This document shows, piece by piece, positions 26,276 through 35,866 of a stretch of 64,000 nucleotides of DNA. A program made the translations under genes and the position numbers. The DNA comes from Pseudobacteroides sp. Its GTDB lineage: Bacteria; Bacillota; Clostridia; Acetivibrionales; DSM-2933. A model generated the notes under the pieces. That model did not search any database, had not been told where the DNA came from, and was given only the letters and a program-made list of their open reading frames with translations. The DNA lies in assembly GCF_036567765.1 (NCBI RefSeq), contig NZ_DATCTU010000032.1, positions 62,001 to 126,000 on the forward strand, written 5' to 3'. Positions within the stretch are counted from its first letter, which is position 1. The number at the start of each line of letters is the position of its first letter.

Positions 26276-26764
26276 ATGGATACTACAGTTACTGTATTTA
26301 AGGGATTTGTTTATTTGGTGGGTTTCGGGTCCATACTGTTTCTCACATACATCACCACCAGGTTCCTTGGTACAAGAATGAACAAAGCATCAAAAGGAAA
26401 GTACTTAAGTATTGTTGATACAGTAACATTAGGAATGAATAAGCAGTTGTATCTGGTTAAGGCCGGAAACCAGTTTATTCTCATGGCATCATCCGGAAAG
26501 AACCTTGAATTTATTAAGGAAATAAAGCTGGATGAATTAGATATGGAAATGGATGCCGAAACAAATAATACCTTTGATTTTAAAGCGATTTTTGATAAGT
26601 ATTTTCAAAACTTCAAAAATAAAAAGAATGATAATAATGATGAACCAAATAGTAACATGGAAGCGTCAAGGTTTAAAGGCAATTTACAAAGGCTAAAAAT
26701 ACTGTCTTCTAAGTTTGGAAAACCGGTTGAAGATTATGGAGATGATAATATTAATGAGAAATAA
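26276..26764 (+). CDS. fliO: Flagellar biosynthetic protein FliO
   Basis: 162 residues. One N-terminal membrane segment (~residues 8-30, FVYLVGFGSILFLTYITTRF), then the FliO core (YLSIVDTVTLGMNKQLYLVK, NQFILMASSGKNLEFI) and a hydrophilic Asn/Asp-rich tail. Required for assembly of the FliP pore complex. Its end overlaps the start of fliP by 11 bases. Confidence 0.9.
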   Translation: MDTTVTVFKGFVYLVGFGSILFLTYITTRFLGTRMNKASKGKYLSIVDTVTLGMNKQLYLVKAGNQFILMASSGKNLEFIKEIKLDELDMEMDAETNNTFDFKAIFDKYFQNFKNKKNDNNDEPNSNMEASRFKGNLQRLKILSSKFGKPVEDYGDDNINEK

Positions 26765-27527
26765 AAAGGTTTTCATTACAATAATTGCCTTTATTTTCAT
26801 AATGATTATTCCAGTTGCCGTTTTTGCCGAGCAGTCTATACCAATCCCTAAAATTGGCCTGGATATAGGTACTTCCCAGAATCCCAAGGATGTTTCTTCG
26901 AGCATACAGATTTTACTGCTACTGACGGTTTTATCATTAGCACCATCGATACTAATGATGATGACATCCTTTACCCGCATTATAATAATATTATCTTTTC
27001 TGCGTAACGCACTGGGTACACAGCAAATGCCGCCAAATCAGGTGTTAATAGGTTTGGCACTGTTTCTCACCTTGTTTATTATGGCACCTGTAGGCAAGGA
27101 AATAAACGAGCAGGCGTTCCAGCCTTATACAAAGGGTGAGATAACTCAGCAGGTTGCTGTTGATAAAGCATCTACAATAATAAAGAATTTTATGTACAAA
27201 TATATTTATGAAAAGGATCTTGCTCTCTTCGTATCATTATCAGGAGGCACAACTCCTGTAAAAAAAGCGGATCTGTCAAATTTATCTCTTACAGTAGTTA
27301 TTCCGGCTTTTTTAATAAGCGAGCTTAAGACGGCATTTCAAATTGGCTTTCTAATCTATTTACCATTTTTGGTCATAGATATGGTTGTCTCAAGTACTTT
27401 GATGTCAATGGGGATGATGATGCTTCCTCCTGTAATGATATCTCTGCCCTTTAAAATACTGCTGTTCATAATGGTTGATGGCTGGAATCTATTGACAAAA
27501 ACAATTGTCAATAGCTTTGTCCGATGA
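26754..27527 (+). CDS. fliP: Flagellar export gate protein FliP
   Basis: 257 residues from ATG 26754, which overlaps the fliO stop. Upstream in-frame ATGs at 26715 and 26742 would extend into fliO without better sites. Cleavable signal peptide of ~25 residues (IIAFIFIMIIPVAVFA), then LLTVLSLAPSILMMMTSFTR and FLRNALGTQQMPPNQVLIGL, the FliP signatures, with a C-terminal DMVVSSTLMSMGMMMLPPVM. Forms the FliPQR pore. Confidence 0.97.
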   Translation: MRNKKVFITIIAFIFIMIIPVAVFAEQSIPIPKIGLDIGTSQNPKDVSSSIQILLLLTVLSLAPSILMMMTSFTRIIIILSFLRNALGTQQMPPNQVLIGLALFLTLFIMAPVGKEINEQAFQPYTKGEITQQVAVDKASTIIKNFMYKYIYEKDLALFVSLSGGTTPVKKADLSNLSLTVVIPAFLISELKTAFQIGFLIYLPFLVIDMVVSSTLMSMGMMMLPPVMISLPFKILLFIMVDGWNLLTKTIVNSFVR

Positions 27528-27587
27528 CGCAATAGAATTTATAGCTATTGGAAATATAGAGACTTAAAAGTAACAGGAGGATTTTAT

Positions 27588-27857
27588 ATGGATCAGGGAG
27601 CAGTAATAGATTTGGCACAAAAGACGCTGATGACTGTTGTATATGTTTCAGCTCCCATGCTGGGGCTTAGTCTTATTATAGGTCTTGCAATCAGTATTTT
27701 TCAGGCCACTACTCAGATTCAGGAACAGACACTTACATTCATACCAAAAATTCTGGCTGTATTAGGAAGTATACTGCTTTTCGGTTCATGGATGCTGAGG
27801 GTGCTGATTGAGTTTACTGAGGGGATTTTTATGAATGTAAATCATTATATTAAGTAA
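27588..27857 (+). CDS. fliQ: Flagellar export gate protein FliQ
   Basis: 89 residues, two transmembrane helices (VYVSAPMLGLSLIIGLAISI; ILAVLGSILLFGSWMLRVLI) with the conserved FQATTQIQEQTLTFIPK between them. Pore component of the type III export gate. RBS AGGAGG. Confidence 0.97.
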   Translation: MDQGAVIDLAQKTLMTVVYVSAPMLGLSLIIGLAISIFQATTQIQEQTLTFIPKILAVLGSILLFGSWMLRVLIEFTEGIFMNVNHYIK

Positions 27858-27909
27858 ATAGAATTATAGTTGGATTTCAAATTATTTATACACTAGTAGG
27901 TGGAGTATA

Positions 27910-28701
27910 ATGCAAATACCGGAAGGGATACTGTTAAACGGCATAGGAATGTTTATCCTGGTTTTTGTCAGGATGACGGGGCTTTTTGTGATAGCACCCA
28001 TATTCGGGAGAAGAAACATACCGGTTTATTTAAAGGTAGGACTGGCTCTTATTACAGCCCTTTTGCTCATGAATGCAGTAAAGATGAATCCGGTGGATTA
28101 TGGAAATAATATTTATTCCTATACCATGCTGATATTTAAAGAGTTTATAGTAGGAATTATTCTAGGATATATAGCTAATGTTATTTTTGATGCAATACTG
28201 ATGGCAGGTCAGTTAATTGACATGCAGGTAGGCTTCGGTATGGTAAACGTACTAGATCCCATAAGCAATATCCAGATTCCCATATCGTCAAACTTCTACT
28301 ATATGATAAGCATGATGGTACTGATGGCATCAAATGGCCATCATGTAATTATGAAAGGTCTTTTTGAAAGCTATAGATTCATTCCCGCCGGGGAGGTGGC
28401 TTTTAATACTATTCTCCTTAACGATGTACTGGCTAGCTTCAGTAAAATGTTTTTGATAGGGTTTAAGATAAGTGCACCTATAATAGCTGCCATATTGGTT
28501 ACAGACATTGCACTGGGGATTATATCAAAGAGTATTCCGCAGCTTAACGTATTTATAGTAGGTATGCCGGCAAAAATCATTCTTGGAGTTTTGGTAATGG
28601 TGCTTACAATACCGGCATTTATTTATCTGGTAGGCTTTATGGTAGGAGAATTGGATAATGAAATGTTCAAAGTCATAAAGGATATGGTATTAAAAAAATG
28701 A
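27910..28701 (+). CDS. fliR: Flagellar export gate protein FliR
   Basis: 263 residues, about six transmembrane segments. Signatures: FVRMTGLFVIAPIFGRRNIP and AGQLIDMQVGFGMVNVLDPI. Completes the FliPQR gate. Its last 4 bases overlap the flhB start (ATGA), indicating translational coupling. Confidence 0.97.
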   Translation: MQIPEGILLNGIGMFILVFVRMTGLFVIAPIFGRRNIPVYLKVGLALITALLLMNAVKMNPVDYGNNIYSYTMLIFKEFIVGIILGYIANVIFDAILMAGQLIDMQVGFGMVNVLDPISNIQIPISSNFYYMISMMVLMASNGHHVIMKGLFESYRFIPAGEVAFNTILLNDVLASFSKMFLIGFKISAPIIAAILVTDIALGIISKSIPQLNVFIVGMPAKIILGVLVMVLTIPAFIYLVGFMVGELDNEMFKVIKDMVLKK

Positions 28702-29819
28702 CTATAGACCCTTTTAGGAAAAAGTATATACAGGTTAACCTGCAGCTTTTTGCCGGTGACAAAACCGAAAAGGCAACTCCGAAAAAAAGGCAGGATGCCA
28801 GAAAGAAAGGGCAGGTTTTACAAAGTAAGGAAATTACGTCGGCATTTGTTTTATTGTTTATATTTGTAGCACTTCGTTTGTTAGGCGGATACATGTATAA
28901 TGAAATCACATATTTCGCCAAGGTTGTGCTTACCGAGTATGTAAATATTCCTGATCTTTATACAATAAACGGAATTACAAAGCTTTTTATGCTTTCCGGC
29001 ATTGAACTGATAAAAATATGCGGTCCCATATTAGCGGTAGCATTAATAACAGGGCTGATAGCAGAGTATGCACAGGTTGGATTTCTTTTTACATTTGAAA
29101 ACCTTAAGTTTAAGTTTGAGAGGATCAGCCCCTTAAGCGGCTTGAAGAGAATTTTTTCATTAAGATCAGTAGTTGAACTTGTAAAATCCATCATAAAGCT
29201 TGCAATTGTAGGGCTTATTGCATACTCCTACATCAAATCTCAAGCAGACAATATACTGATAATGATGGATTTGGATGCTATAGGTGTTGCCAGCTTTATT
29301 GCTTCATCCATAGTTGACCTTGCAATCAGGATATGTATAGCACTTATTTTTATAGGTGCTGTTGATTATATATATCAGTGGTATGAATTTGAGAAAAGCC
29401 TAAAAATGTCCAAGCAGGAAATAAAGGAAGAGTTTAAACAGACAGAAGGTAACCCGGAAATAAAGTCCAAAATAAGGCAAAAGCAAAGACAAATATCAAT
29501 GAGCAGAATGCTTAGCGATGTACCTAAGGCCGATGTTGTAATAACAAACCCTACCCACTTTGCGGTAGCAATAAGATATGATGCAAACGTTTCACCTGCC
29601 CCCATGGTAATAGCAAAGGGACAGGACTATCTAGCCCAGAGAATCAAGGAGGTTGCAAGGGAGAATAAAGTTGAAATTGTAGAAAACAAGCCCCTTGCCA
29701 GAAGTTTGTACCAAAGTGTGGAGGTAGGACAGGAGATTCCTGAGGAAATGTATCAGGCGGTTGCGGAAATACTGGCCTTTGTTTATGGCCTTAAGAATGA
29801 GGCTGGTGCAAGAAGTTAG
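28698..29819 (+). CDS. flhB: Flagellar export switch protein FlhB
   Basis: 373 residues. N-terminal GDKTEKATPKKRQDARKKGQ, four membrane segments, and the cytoplasmic domain with the self-cleavage site N284-P-T-H (VITNPTHFAVAIRYD). Cleavage and FliK interaction change export from rod/hook to filament substrates. C-terminal VEIVENKPLARSLYQSVEVG is typical. Intact. Confidence 0.97.
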   Translation: MTIDPFRKKYIQVNLQLFAGDKTEKATPKKRQDARKKGQVLQSKEITSAFVLLFIFVALRLLGGYMYNEITYFAKVVLTEYVNIPDLYTINGITKLFMLSGIELIKICGPILAVALITGLIAEYAQVGFLFTFENLKFKFERISPLSGLKRIFSLRSVVELVKSIIKLAIVGLIAYSYIKSQADNILIMMDLDAIGVASFIASSIVDLAIRICIALIFIGAVDYIYQWYEFEKSLKMSKQEIKEEFKQTEGNPEIKSKIRQKQRQISMSRMLSDVPKADVVITNPTHFAVAIRYDANVSPAPMVIAKGQDYLAQRIKEVARENKVEIVENKPLARSLYQSVEVGQEIPEEMYQAVAEILAFVYGLKNEAGARS

Positions 29820-29878
29820 GTTTTAGTCATCTCGAAGGAAGAAATAAACTGCTTGTAAAGAGGGGGTATTTGTATAAA

Positions 29879-31903
29879 ATGAAGCTAGGAGATATGTCAG
29901 TTGCCATTATTATAGTATCCATAGTTCTTATAATAATTTTACCCATACCTAGCTTCGTATTGGATATCCTTCTTGCTATAAACATATCCCTTGCCGTTGT
30001 AATTATGCTCAACACTATCTACTCCAAGGAAGCACTGGATATGTCAATTTTCCCATCGCTGCTGCTTATAACTACATTATATAGATTGTCACTTAATATT
30101 ACAGCCGTAAAACATATTCTTTCATCAGGTGAGGCAGGTCAGGTTATAGCTGGTTTCGGTAACTTTGTCGCACAGGGAAACATAGTTGTAGGATTTATAA
30201 TATTTCTCATAATAATGGTAGTACAGTTTATGGTAATAACCAAAGGTTCCGAAAGAGTATCGGAAGTAGCAGCAAGATTTACCCTCGATGCTATGCCTGG
30301 AAAACAGATGGCAATTGATGCGGACCTTAACTCAGGACTTATTAATGAAGCGGATGCAAAGGAAAGAAGAAAGAAGATACAAAGAGAAGCGGATTTCTAC
30401 GGGGCAATGGATGGTGCCAGCAAGTTCGTAAAAGGTGATGCAATAGCAGGTATTATCATCACTTTTATCAATATAATCGGCGGCCTTATCATTGGAGTAT
30501 TAATGAGAGGTGAAGAGATTGGAACTGCACTTGAGCACTATACAATACTCACAATTGGTGATGGTCTTGTGAGCCAGATCCCTGCTCTCCTTATATCGAC
30601 AGCTACCGGTATTATAGTAACCAGGGCAGCATCCGACTCAGCGATGAGTAATGACCTTATAAAACAGATATTCGGAAACCCCAAAGTTTTGTTCTTATCT
30701 TCCGGATTATGTGTTGTTTTATCGCTGTTTTTGCCTACAATACCGTTTCTGGTACTGGCAGCCATTCTTGCAATTGTTGGTGCCACGCTTATGAAACAGC
30801 AGAAGGAAGTGCAAATCCAGGAAGAGGTTCAGGTTCAGGAGAGTGAAGTTGAGGAAATCAGAAAGCCTGAGAATGTAATATCCCTTTTGCAGGTTGACCC
30901 GATAGAATTGGAATTTGGTTATGGAATAATTCCGCTGGCCGATGTCAATCAGGGTGGAGACCTTTTAGACAGGGTTGTTATGATAAGAAGGCAGCTGGCC
31001 CTTGAGCTTGGAATGATTGTTCCCGTAATAAGACTCAGGGATAATATACAGCTTAGCCCAAATGAGTATGTGATTAAAATAAAGGGTGTTGAGATTACAA
31101 AAAGCGATATAATGCTGGATCACTACATGGCAATGAATCCTGGCACTGTAGAGGAGGAAATAGATGGTATAAGGACTGTTGAGCCGGCGTTTGGACTTCC
31201 TGCAGTGTGGATTTCTGAAAGCCAGAGAGACCGTGCCGAGATGCTTGGGTATACCGTAGTTGATTCACCTTCAATAATAGCTACTCACCTTACCGAGGTA
31301 ATAAAGAAAAACGCCAATGAGCTGATGGGAAGACAGGAGGTTCAAACCCTTATAGATAACGTAAAACAGAACTATCCTGCCATAGTGGAGGAGCTTATTC
31401 CAAAGGTTATGACTCTTGGTGAGATACAAAAGGTCCTTGCCAATCTTTTGAAAGAAGGAGTTTCAATAAGGGATATGGTAACAATCCTGGAAGCATTGGC
31501 AGATTATGCACCTGTTACTCATGACCCCGATATTCTTACTGAATATGTTAGGCAGGCATTAGGAAGAGCAATATCAAGAAAGTTTATAAATGACAATAAA
31601 TCCAATGTGATTACTATAGATCCTAAGCTAGAGCAGATTATTATGGAATCAGTACAAAGAACAGAAAACGGCTCTTACCTTACAATTGAGCCTGATGTTA
31701 CAAACACCATTTTGTCCAGTTTGTCAAGGCAGGTGCAGAGGCTGGTTGAATTGGGACAGCAGCCCATTGTACTGGCATCGCCGGTTGTAAGGTTATATTT
31801 TAAAAGACTGACGGAAAGGTTTCTGCCGGGGTTAATTGTTCTATCATATAGTGAAATTGACCCTAATATAGAAGTTCAATCGATAGGGATGGTGAGTATT
31901 TAA
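29879..31903 (+). CDS. flhA: Flagellar export gate protein FlhA
   Basis: 674 residues from ATG 29879; TTG 29870 is an alternative only 3 bases from AGGGGG (29861-29866). About eight transmembrane helices occupy residues 1-310, including the FHIPEP-family segments (SIFPSLLLITTLYRLSLNIT; RFTLDAMPGKQMAIDADLNS). The rest is the cytoplasmic substrate-docking domain (VRQALGRAISRKFI; PIVLASPVVRLYFKRL). Length is normal. Confidence 0.97.
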   Translation: MKLGDMSVAIIIVSIVLIIILPIPSFVLDILLAINISLAVVIMLNTIYSKEALDMSIFPSLLLITTLYRLSLNITAVKHILSSGEAGQVIAGFGNFVAQGNIVVGFIIFLIIMVVQFMVITKGSERVSEVAARFTLDAMPGKQMAIDADLNSGLINEADAKERRKKIQREADFYGAMDGASKFVKGDAIAGIIITFINIIGGLIIGVLMRGEEIGTALEHYTILTIGDGLVSQIPALLISTATGIIVTRAASDSAMSNDLIKQIFGNPKVLFLSSGLCVVLSLFLPTIPFLVLAAILAIVGATLMKQQKEVQIQEEVQVQESEVEEIRKPENVISLLQVDPIELEFGYGIIPLADVNQGGDLLDRVVMIRRQLALELGMIVPVIRLRDNIQLSPNEYVIKIKGVEITKSDIMLDHYMAMNPGTVEEEIDGIRTVEPAFGLPAVWISESQRDRAEMLGYTVVDSPSIIATHLTEVIKKNANELMGRQEVQTLIDNVKQNYPAIVEELIPKVMTLGEIQKVLANLLKEGVSIRDMVTILEALADYAPVTHDPDILTEYVRQALGRAISRKFINDNKSNVITIDPKLEQIIMESVQRTENGSYLTIEPDVTNTILSSLSRQVQRLVELGQQPIVLASPVVRLYFKRLTERFLPGLIVLSYSEIDPNIEVQSIGMVSI

Positions 31904-31905
31904 GT

Positions 31906-33129
31906 ATGAAGATTAGACGTTATATGGGAAGTAATACGCAGGAAGCAATACTGAAGGTGAAAATGGATTTGGGTAATGAGGCGGTTATACTAAACACCAG
32001 AAAGGTAAGAAAAAGAGGCCTTTTGAGTTTTTTTGCCAAGCCTATGGTTGAGGTTCTTGCAGCCATCGATGATGATATCAGTACTAAGAAAGAAACTGTG
32101 AAAAAAGTCGAAACAAACAAACAAAAGGAAAGTTCGACACAAAAGGAAATAAATTTTAAAACAAATTCGGAACAAAAAGAGGAAAAAATCGATGTTTTGG
32201 AGAATAAGGTAAATAACATGGAGACCATGCTCAAGAAAATCTATGAGCAGTTCCAGAATAATACCGGTTCAGCTCCAGCCTCAACATCAACTTCAGCACC
32301 GGTTTCTGCCCCGCCAAGGCAGGAAAAGACAGAAAGGCCTTATTCCAAGGTTTTGATGCAGTTTTATAACAATCTTATTAAAAATGAGGTTGAGGAGGAA
32401 ATAGCAAAGAAGCTTATTGATACTGTAAGCAAAAAAATTGGTGATACTACAAGTATTAATGATGCAGCTTCCATGCTATACAGCCTGATTTCCGGAATTT
32501 TAGGCAAACCGGAAACTATTGGTCTTAAAGAAGATAAAAAGCCGACAGTGATAATATTTGTCGGTCCCACCGGAGTTGGCAAAACAACGACACTTGCGAA
32601 GATTGCAGCCAATTATTCTTTGAATCTCAGAAAAAATGTAGGTCTAATTACTGCGGATACGTACAGGATTGCAGCAGTTGAGCAGTTAAAGACATATGCG
32701 GAAATATTGGGCCTGCCTGTTAATGTAATTTACGCACCTAATGAAATTAAGGATGCAATTTCCTTATATGCGGACAAGGATGTAGTTCTCATTGATACTG
32801 CAGGAAGAAGCTATAGGAACAAATCCCAATTTGATGAGTTAAAGGCTCTCATTGCCGCCTCGGAAGCGGATGAAGTATATTTGGTTATGAGCTCAACTAC
32901 AAGCGTACGCAACTGCAATGACATTCTTCAAAATTACAGTTTCTTAAAGGATTATAAATTGATTTTTACTAAACTTGACGAAAGTCAGGTTAATGGAATT
33001 ATTTTAAATACTAAATTCCGTACGGGTAAGAACTTATCATTTGTTACAACTGGACAATGTGTGCCTGATGATATTGAGGTTTTGAATATCGACAAGATGA
33101 CCAAAAATTTATTAGGGAGCATATCTTGA
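31906..33129 (+). CDS. flhF: Flagellar SRP-like GTPase FlhF
   Basis: 407 residues, 2 bases after flhA. N-terminal MKIRRYMGSNTQEAILKVK basic domain, a hydrophilic linker with Ala/Ser/Pro repeats (~120-145), then an SRP54-type NG domain: P-loop FVGPTGVGKTTTLAK (~219), DTYRIAAVEQLKTYAEI, VVLIDTAGRS and TKLDES. Places and numbers flagella with FlhG, whose gene follows. All G motifs are present. Confidence 0.96.
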   Translation: MKIRRYMGSNTQEAILKVKMDLGNEAVILNTRKVRKRGLLSFFAKPMVEVLAAIDDDISTKKETVKKVETNKQKESSTQKEINFKTNSEQKEEKIDVLENKVNNMETMLKKIYEQFQNNTGSAPASTSTSAPVSAPPRQEKTERPYSKVLMQFYNNLIKNEVEEEIAKKLIDTVSKKIGDTTSINDAASMLYSLISGILGKPETIGLKEDKKPTVIIFVGPTGVGKTTTLAKIAANYSLNLRKNVGLITADTYRIAAVEQLKTYAEILGLPVNVIYAPNEIKDAISLYADKDVVLIDTAGRSYRNKSQFDELKALIAASEADEVYLVMSSTTSVRNCNDILQNYSFLKDYKLIFTKLDESQVNGIILNTKFRTGKNLSFVTTGQCVPDDIEVLNIDKMTKNLLGSIS

Positions 33130-33130
33130 T

Positions 33131-34042
33131 ATGATGGATCAGGCAGAAAAACTCAGAAAGATTGTTGACAATCTGAAATCCCTACAAAAAAATAACAAAC
33201 AGAATTTGATTCCTGCGGTTGAGAAGAAAAATGCCAAAGTGATCACCGTAACCAGCGGTAAGGGCGGTGTAGGCAAAACCAATATAGCGGTGAATCTTGG
33301 AATTGCCTTAAGTGAATTAGGGCTTAAAGTCATAATCTTGGATGCTGACTTTGGCCTTGCAAATATAGATGTTTTATTTGGAATGATACCTAAGCATACA
33401 CTGGTTGATGTAATACATAGTGAGAAAAACATTTTACAAATTCTATCGGAAGGGCCTAGCAATGTTAAGTTCATATCTGGAGGGTCAGGCGTTGAAGAAC
33501 TCATAAAGCTTGATAACAGCCAGCTTGAAAAGTTTTTGTCAAATATCTCACTTATGGATAAGATAGCAGATATCATTTTAATAGATACAGGTGCAGGACT
33601 TTCCGATAATGTGATGAACTTTGTTATGTCTGCCGATGAGGTGCTCCTTGTTACAACACCTGAACCGACATCAATAACCGATGCATATGCACTTATAAAG
33701 ATGATATCCAACAGGGATAAGGGAAGACTTATAAAGGTTATAGTCAACAGGGCTGAGGATACAAATGAAGCTAATGATTTATTGAGCAAGCTTTCTATTG
33801 TATCGGAAAAGTTCCTTTCCTTAAAGCTAATGCCTCTTGGTTATGTGCTGCACGACGAAGCTGTTATCAAAGCGGTAAAAACTCAAAACCCTTTTCTCAT
33901 TAGTTTTCCAAAAAGCAATGCTTCAAAGCAGATTAGGGATATATCAAGAAAATTAATATGCGACAATAATGATAGCAGTGAAGCAGAAATAAAAGGAATA
34001 AAAGGTTTTATGAACAGGCTGGTTGGTTTCTTAAATGTCTAG
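33131..34042 (+). CDS. flhG: Flagellar number regulator FlhG (MinD-like ATPase)
   Basis: 303 residues, 1 base after flhF. MinD/ParA family with deviant Walker A TSGKGGVGKTNIAVNLGIAL (~43), VIILDADFGLANID and DIILIDTGAGLSD. An amphipathic C-terminal helix (GFMNRLVGFL) resembles a MinD membrane-targeting tail. The N-terminal ~25 residues (DQAEKLRKIV) resemble the FlhF-activating helix. Position after flhF separates it from the cell-division MinD. Confidence 0.95.
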   Translation: MMDQAEKLRKIVDNLKSLQKNNKQNLIPAVEKKNAKVITVTSGKGGVGKTNIAVNLGIALSELGLKVIILDADFGLANIDVLFGMIPKHTLVDVIHSEKNILQILSEGPSNVKFISGGSGVEELIKLDNSQLEKFLSNISLMDKIADIILIDTGAGLSDNVMNFVMSADEVLLVTTPEPTSITDAYALIKMISNRDKGRLIKVIVNRAEDTNEANDLLSKLSIVSEKFLSLKLMPLGYVLHDEAVIKAVKTQNPFLISFPKSNASKQIRDISRKLICDNNDSSEAEIKGIKGFMNRLVGFLNV

Positions 34043-34078
34043 GAAATAAGTATATACTAAAAGATTATGGGGGTATAT

Positions 34079-34765
34079 ATGAAAGCTGCCGAGTTAAATC
34101 CCGGGACTAAGTTGGAAATTGAACTATTAGATTTTTCAATGGCGGGAATAGATCCGAACAAACTATATATAAGCGAGTTTGAATGGTCAGAAGGGGAAAA
34201 AGTGATCTGCGTGGCTGCTCCCATACATGAAGGAAGATATTTGACTGTTCATAGCGGAACAAGTATGAATCTTTATATAAATTGTAAAAGTGAGTTTTAT
34301 AAAGTAAAGGCAACTCTAATAGAGAGACTTATCAAGGAGGGTTTACCGATATATAAATTAAATATTGAAAATGATATTGAAAAAATCCAAAGAAGACAAT
34401 TTTTTAGGTTTGATTGTGTATTAGATATAAAATGCAGGGAAGTTGAGATGATAAATAACACCGCTGTGCCAAAGAGTAAATTCTCCAATGGACTTACAAG
34501 GGATATAAGCGGGGGAGGAACTTGTTTAGCTCTCGTTGAGGGTATTGAGAAGGGGAAATATATAGAATGTGAACTTCAGTTATCGGAAAATAAGACCATT
34601 AAGTTTTACGGAACAATAGTAAGAAGCTCAAAAACCGAGTCCGAAGGCAAGAACAAATATGAAGCAGGAGTAGAATTTTACAACATAGATAATAGGTCGA
34701 GGGATGCTATAATCAGTTTTATTTTTGAAGAGCAAAGAAAACTAAGGAAAAAGGGATTGATATAG
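34079..34765 (+). CDS. ycgR: YcgR-like PilZ protein, c-di-GMP flagellar brake
   Basis: 228 residues from ATG 34079 (GGGGG 34069-34073 lies between it and the upstream ATG 34067). N-terminal YcgR_2-type beta domain, then a PilZ domain with an intact RxxxR (RRQFFRFD, ~105) and DISGGG (matching D/N-x-S-x-x-G). It should therefore bind c-di-GMP. In relatives (YcgR/DgrA/MotI) the bound form slows the motor. It lies between flhG and cheB, as in many Clostridia. Confidence 0.88.
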   Translation: MKAAELNPGTKLEIELLDFSMAGIDPNKLYISEFEWSEGEKVICVAAPIHEGRYLTVHSGTSMNLYINCKSEFYKVKATLIERLIKEGLPIYKLNIENDIEKIQRRQFFRFDCVLDIKCREVEMINNTAVPKSKFSNGLTRDISGGGTCLALVEGIEKGKYIECELQLSENKTIKFYGTIVRSSKTESEGKNKYEAGVEFYNIDNRSRDAIISFIFEEQRKLRKKGLI

Positions 34766-34769
34766 AGCT

Positions 34770-35861
34770 ATGTCTATAAAAAATGAATCCGTAATTAGGG
34801 TACTGGTGGTAGATGACTCGGCTTTTATGAGAAGGGTTATATCAGATATTTTAGATAGCGATGGGGATATAAAGACCATCGATACTGCTAGGAACGGAAA
34901 GGAAGCAATTGAAAAGGCTGTTAACTTAAAGCCTGATATAATAACTTTGGACGTTGAAATGCCTGTTATGGACGGTCTTACCTGCCTTAAAGAGCTTTCA
35001 AATGTCTGCAGTATACCTGTCATAATGCTAAGCAGCCATACAAAGGAAGGTGCCGAGGCAACAATAAATGCTTTGGAGCATGGAGCAATTGATTTTATCA
35101 CAAAGCCTTCCAACATATTTCATATGAACTCCCTTAATAAGAGAAATGAGTTGATTGAAAAAGTAAAGGTAATTGCAAAGTTGAAAAATAATACATCTAG
35201 AGCACATAGAGAGATTCTTGAAGTCAAGAATCATTATGAGCATCAAAAGGGTCTCAATAAAGGAAACAATCAAGGCTCGCATTTAAAAAAAATTGTGGCT
35301 ATCGGAATATCTACAGGGGGACCTAAAGCACTAAGGGATGTAATCCCTCAACTGCCAGGCGACATACCGGCAGCCTTTCTTGTAGTTCAGCATATGCCGC
35401 CGGGTTTTACCAAGTCACTTGCAGAAAGGCTGGATTCCCTAAGCAATGTAAGGGTTAAGGAAGCGGAAGATAACGAGATGGTCAGGCCAGGGGTGGTTTA
35501 TATAGCACCTGGAGATTATCATATGAAAATAGCTCTAGCAAGGGATAAAAGCTTAACAATAAAGTTGACTAAAGACCCGCCATATGGTGCACACAGACCG
35601 TCTGCAACGGTTATGATGGAGTCTTTAAGCGAGACGGGTCTTGCGAATATTGTAGGAATTATTATGACCGGCATGGGCAGTGATGGCAGTGAGGGAGCAA
35701 GAAGATTAAAAGAGGAAAACAACGGATATATAATTGCACAGGACGAAAAGACTTGTATTGTATACGGTATGCCTAAGGTTGCAGTTGAATTGGGAATAGT
35801 TGATGAAGTTGTACCGCTTGAAATGATCACGAAAAAGATTAATGAGATAGTGGGGGTGTAG
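34770..35861 (+). CDS. cheB: Chemotaxis methylesterase/glutamine deamidase CheB
   Basis: 363 residues. N-terminal receiver with VVDDSAFMR and Asp61 in ITLDVEMPVMDG, a ~30-residue linker, and a C-terminal methylesterase with catalytic Ser181 (GISTGGPKAL), His in VQHMPPGFTKSLAERL and Asp in GMGSDGSEGARRLKE. Demethylates chemoreceptors. No cheR is found in the window. 5 bases before cheA. Confidence 0.96.
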   Translation: MSIKNESVIRVLVVDDSAFMRRVISDILDSDGDIKTIDTARNGKEAIEKAVNLKPDIITLDVEMPVMDGLTCLKELSNVCSIPVIMLSSHTKEGAEATINALEHGAIDFITKPSNIFHMNSLNKRNELIEKVKVIAKLKNNTSRAHREILEVKNHYEHQKGLNKGNNQGSHLKKIVAIGISTGGPKALRDVIPQLPGDIPAAFLVVQHMPPGFTKSLAERLDSLSNVRVKEAEDNEMVRPGVVYIAPGDYHMKIALARDKSLTIKLTKDPPYGAHRPSATVMMESLSETGLANIVGIIMTGMGSDGSEGARRLKEENNGYIIAQDEKTCIVYGMPKVAVELGIVDEVVPLEMITKKINEIVGV

Positions 35862-35866
35862 TAACG

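Noticed and set aside
26715..26753. Longer fliP start
   Set aside because: It would begin deep inside fliO; the signal peptide begins at ATG 26754.
33139..33789. 216-codon open frame on the minus strand opposite flhG
   Set aside because: Composition and frame are those of a shadow of flhG; no ribosome binding site or family motifs. The same applies to other antisense frames inside flhB, cheA, topA and dprA.
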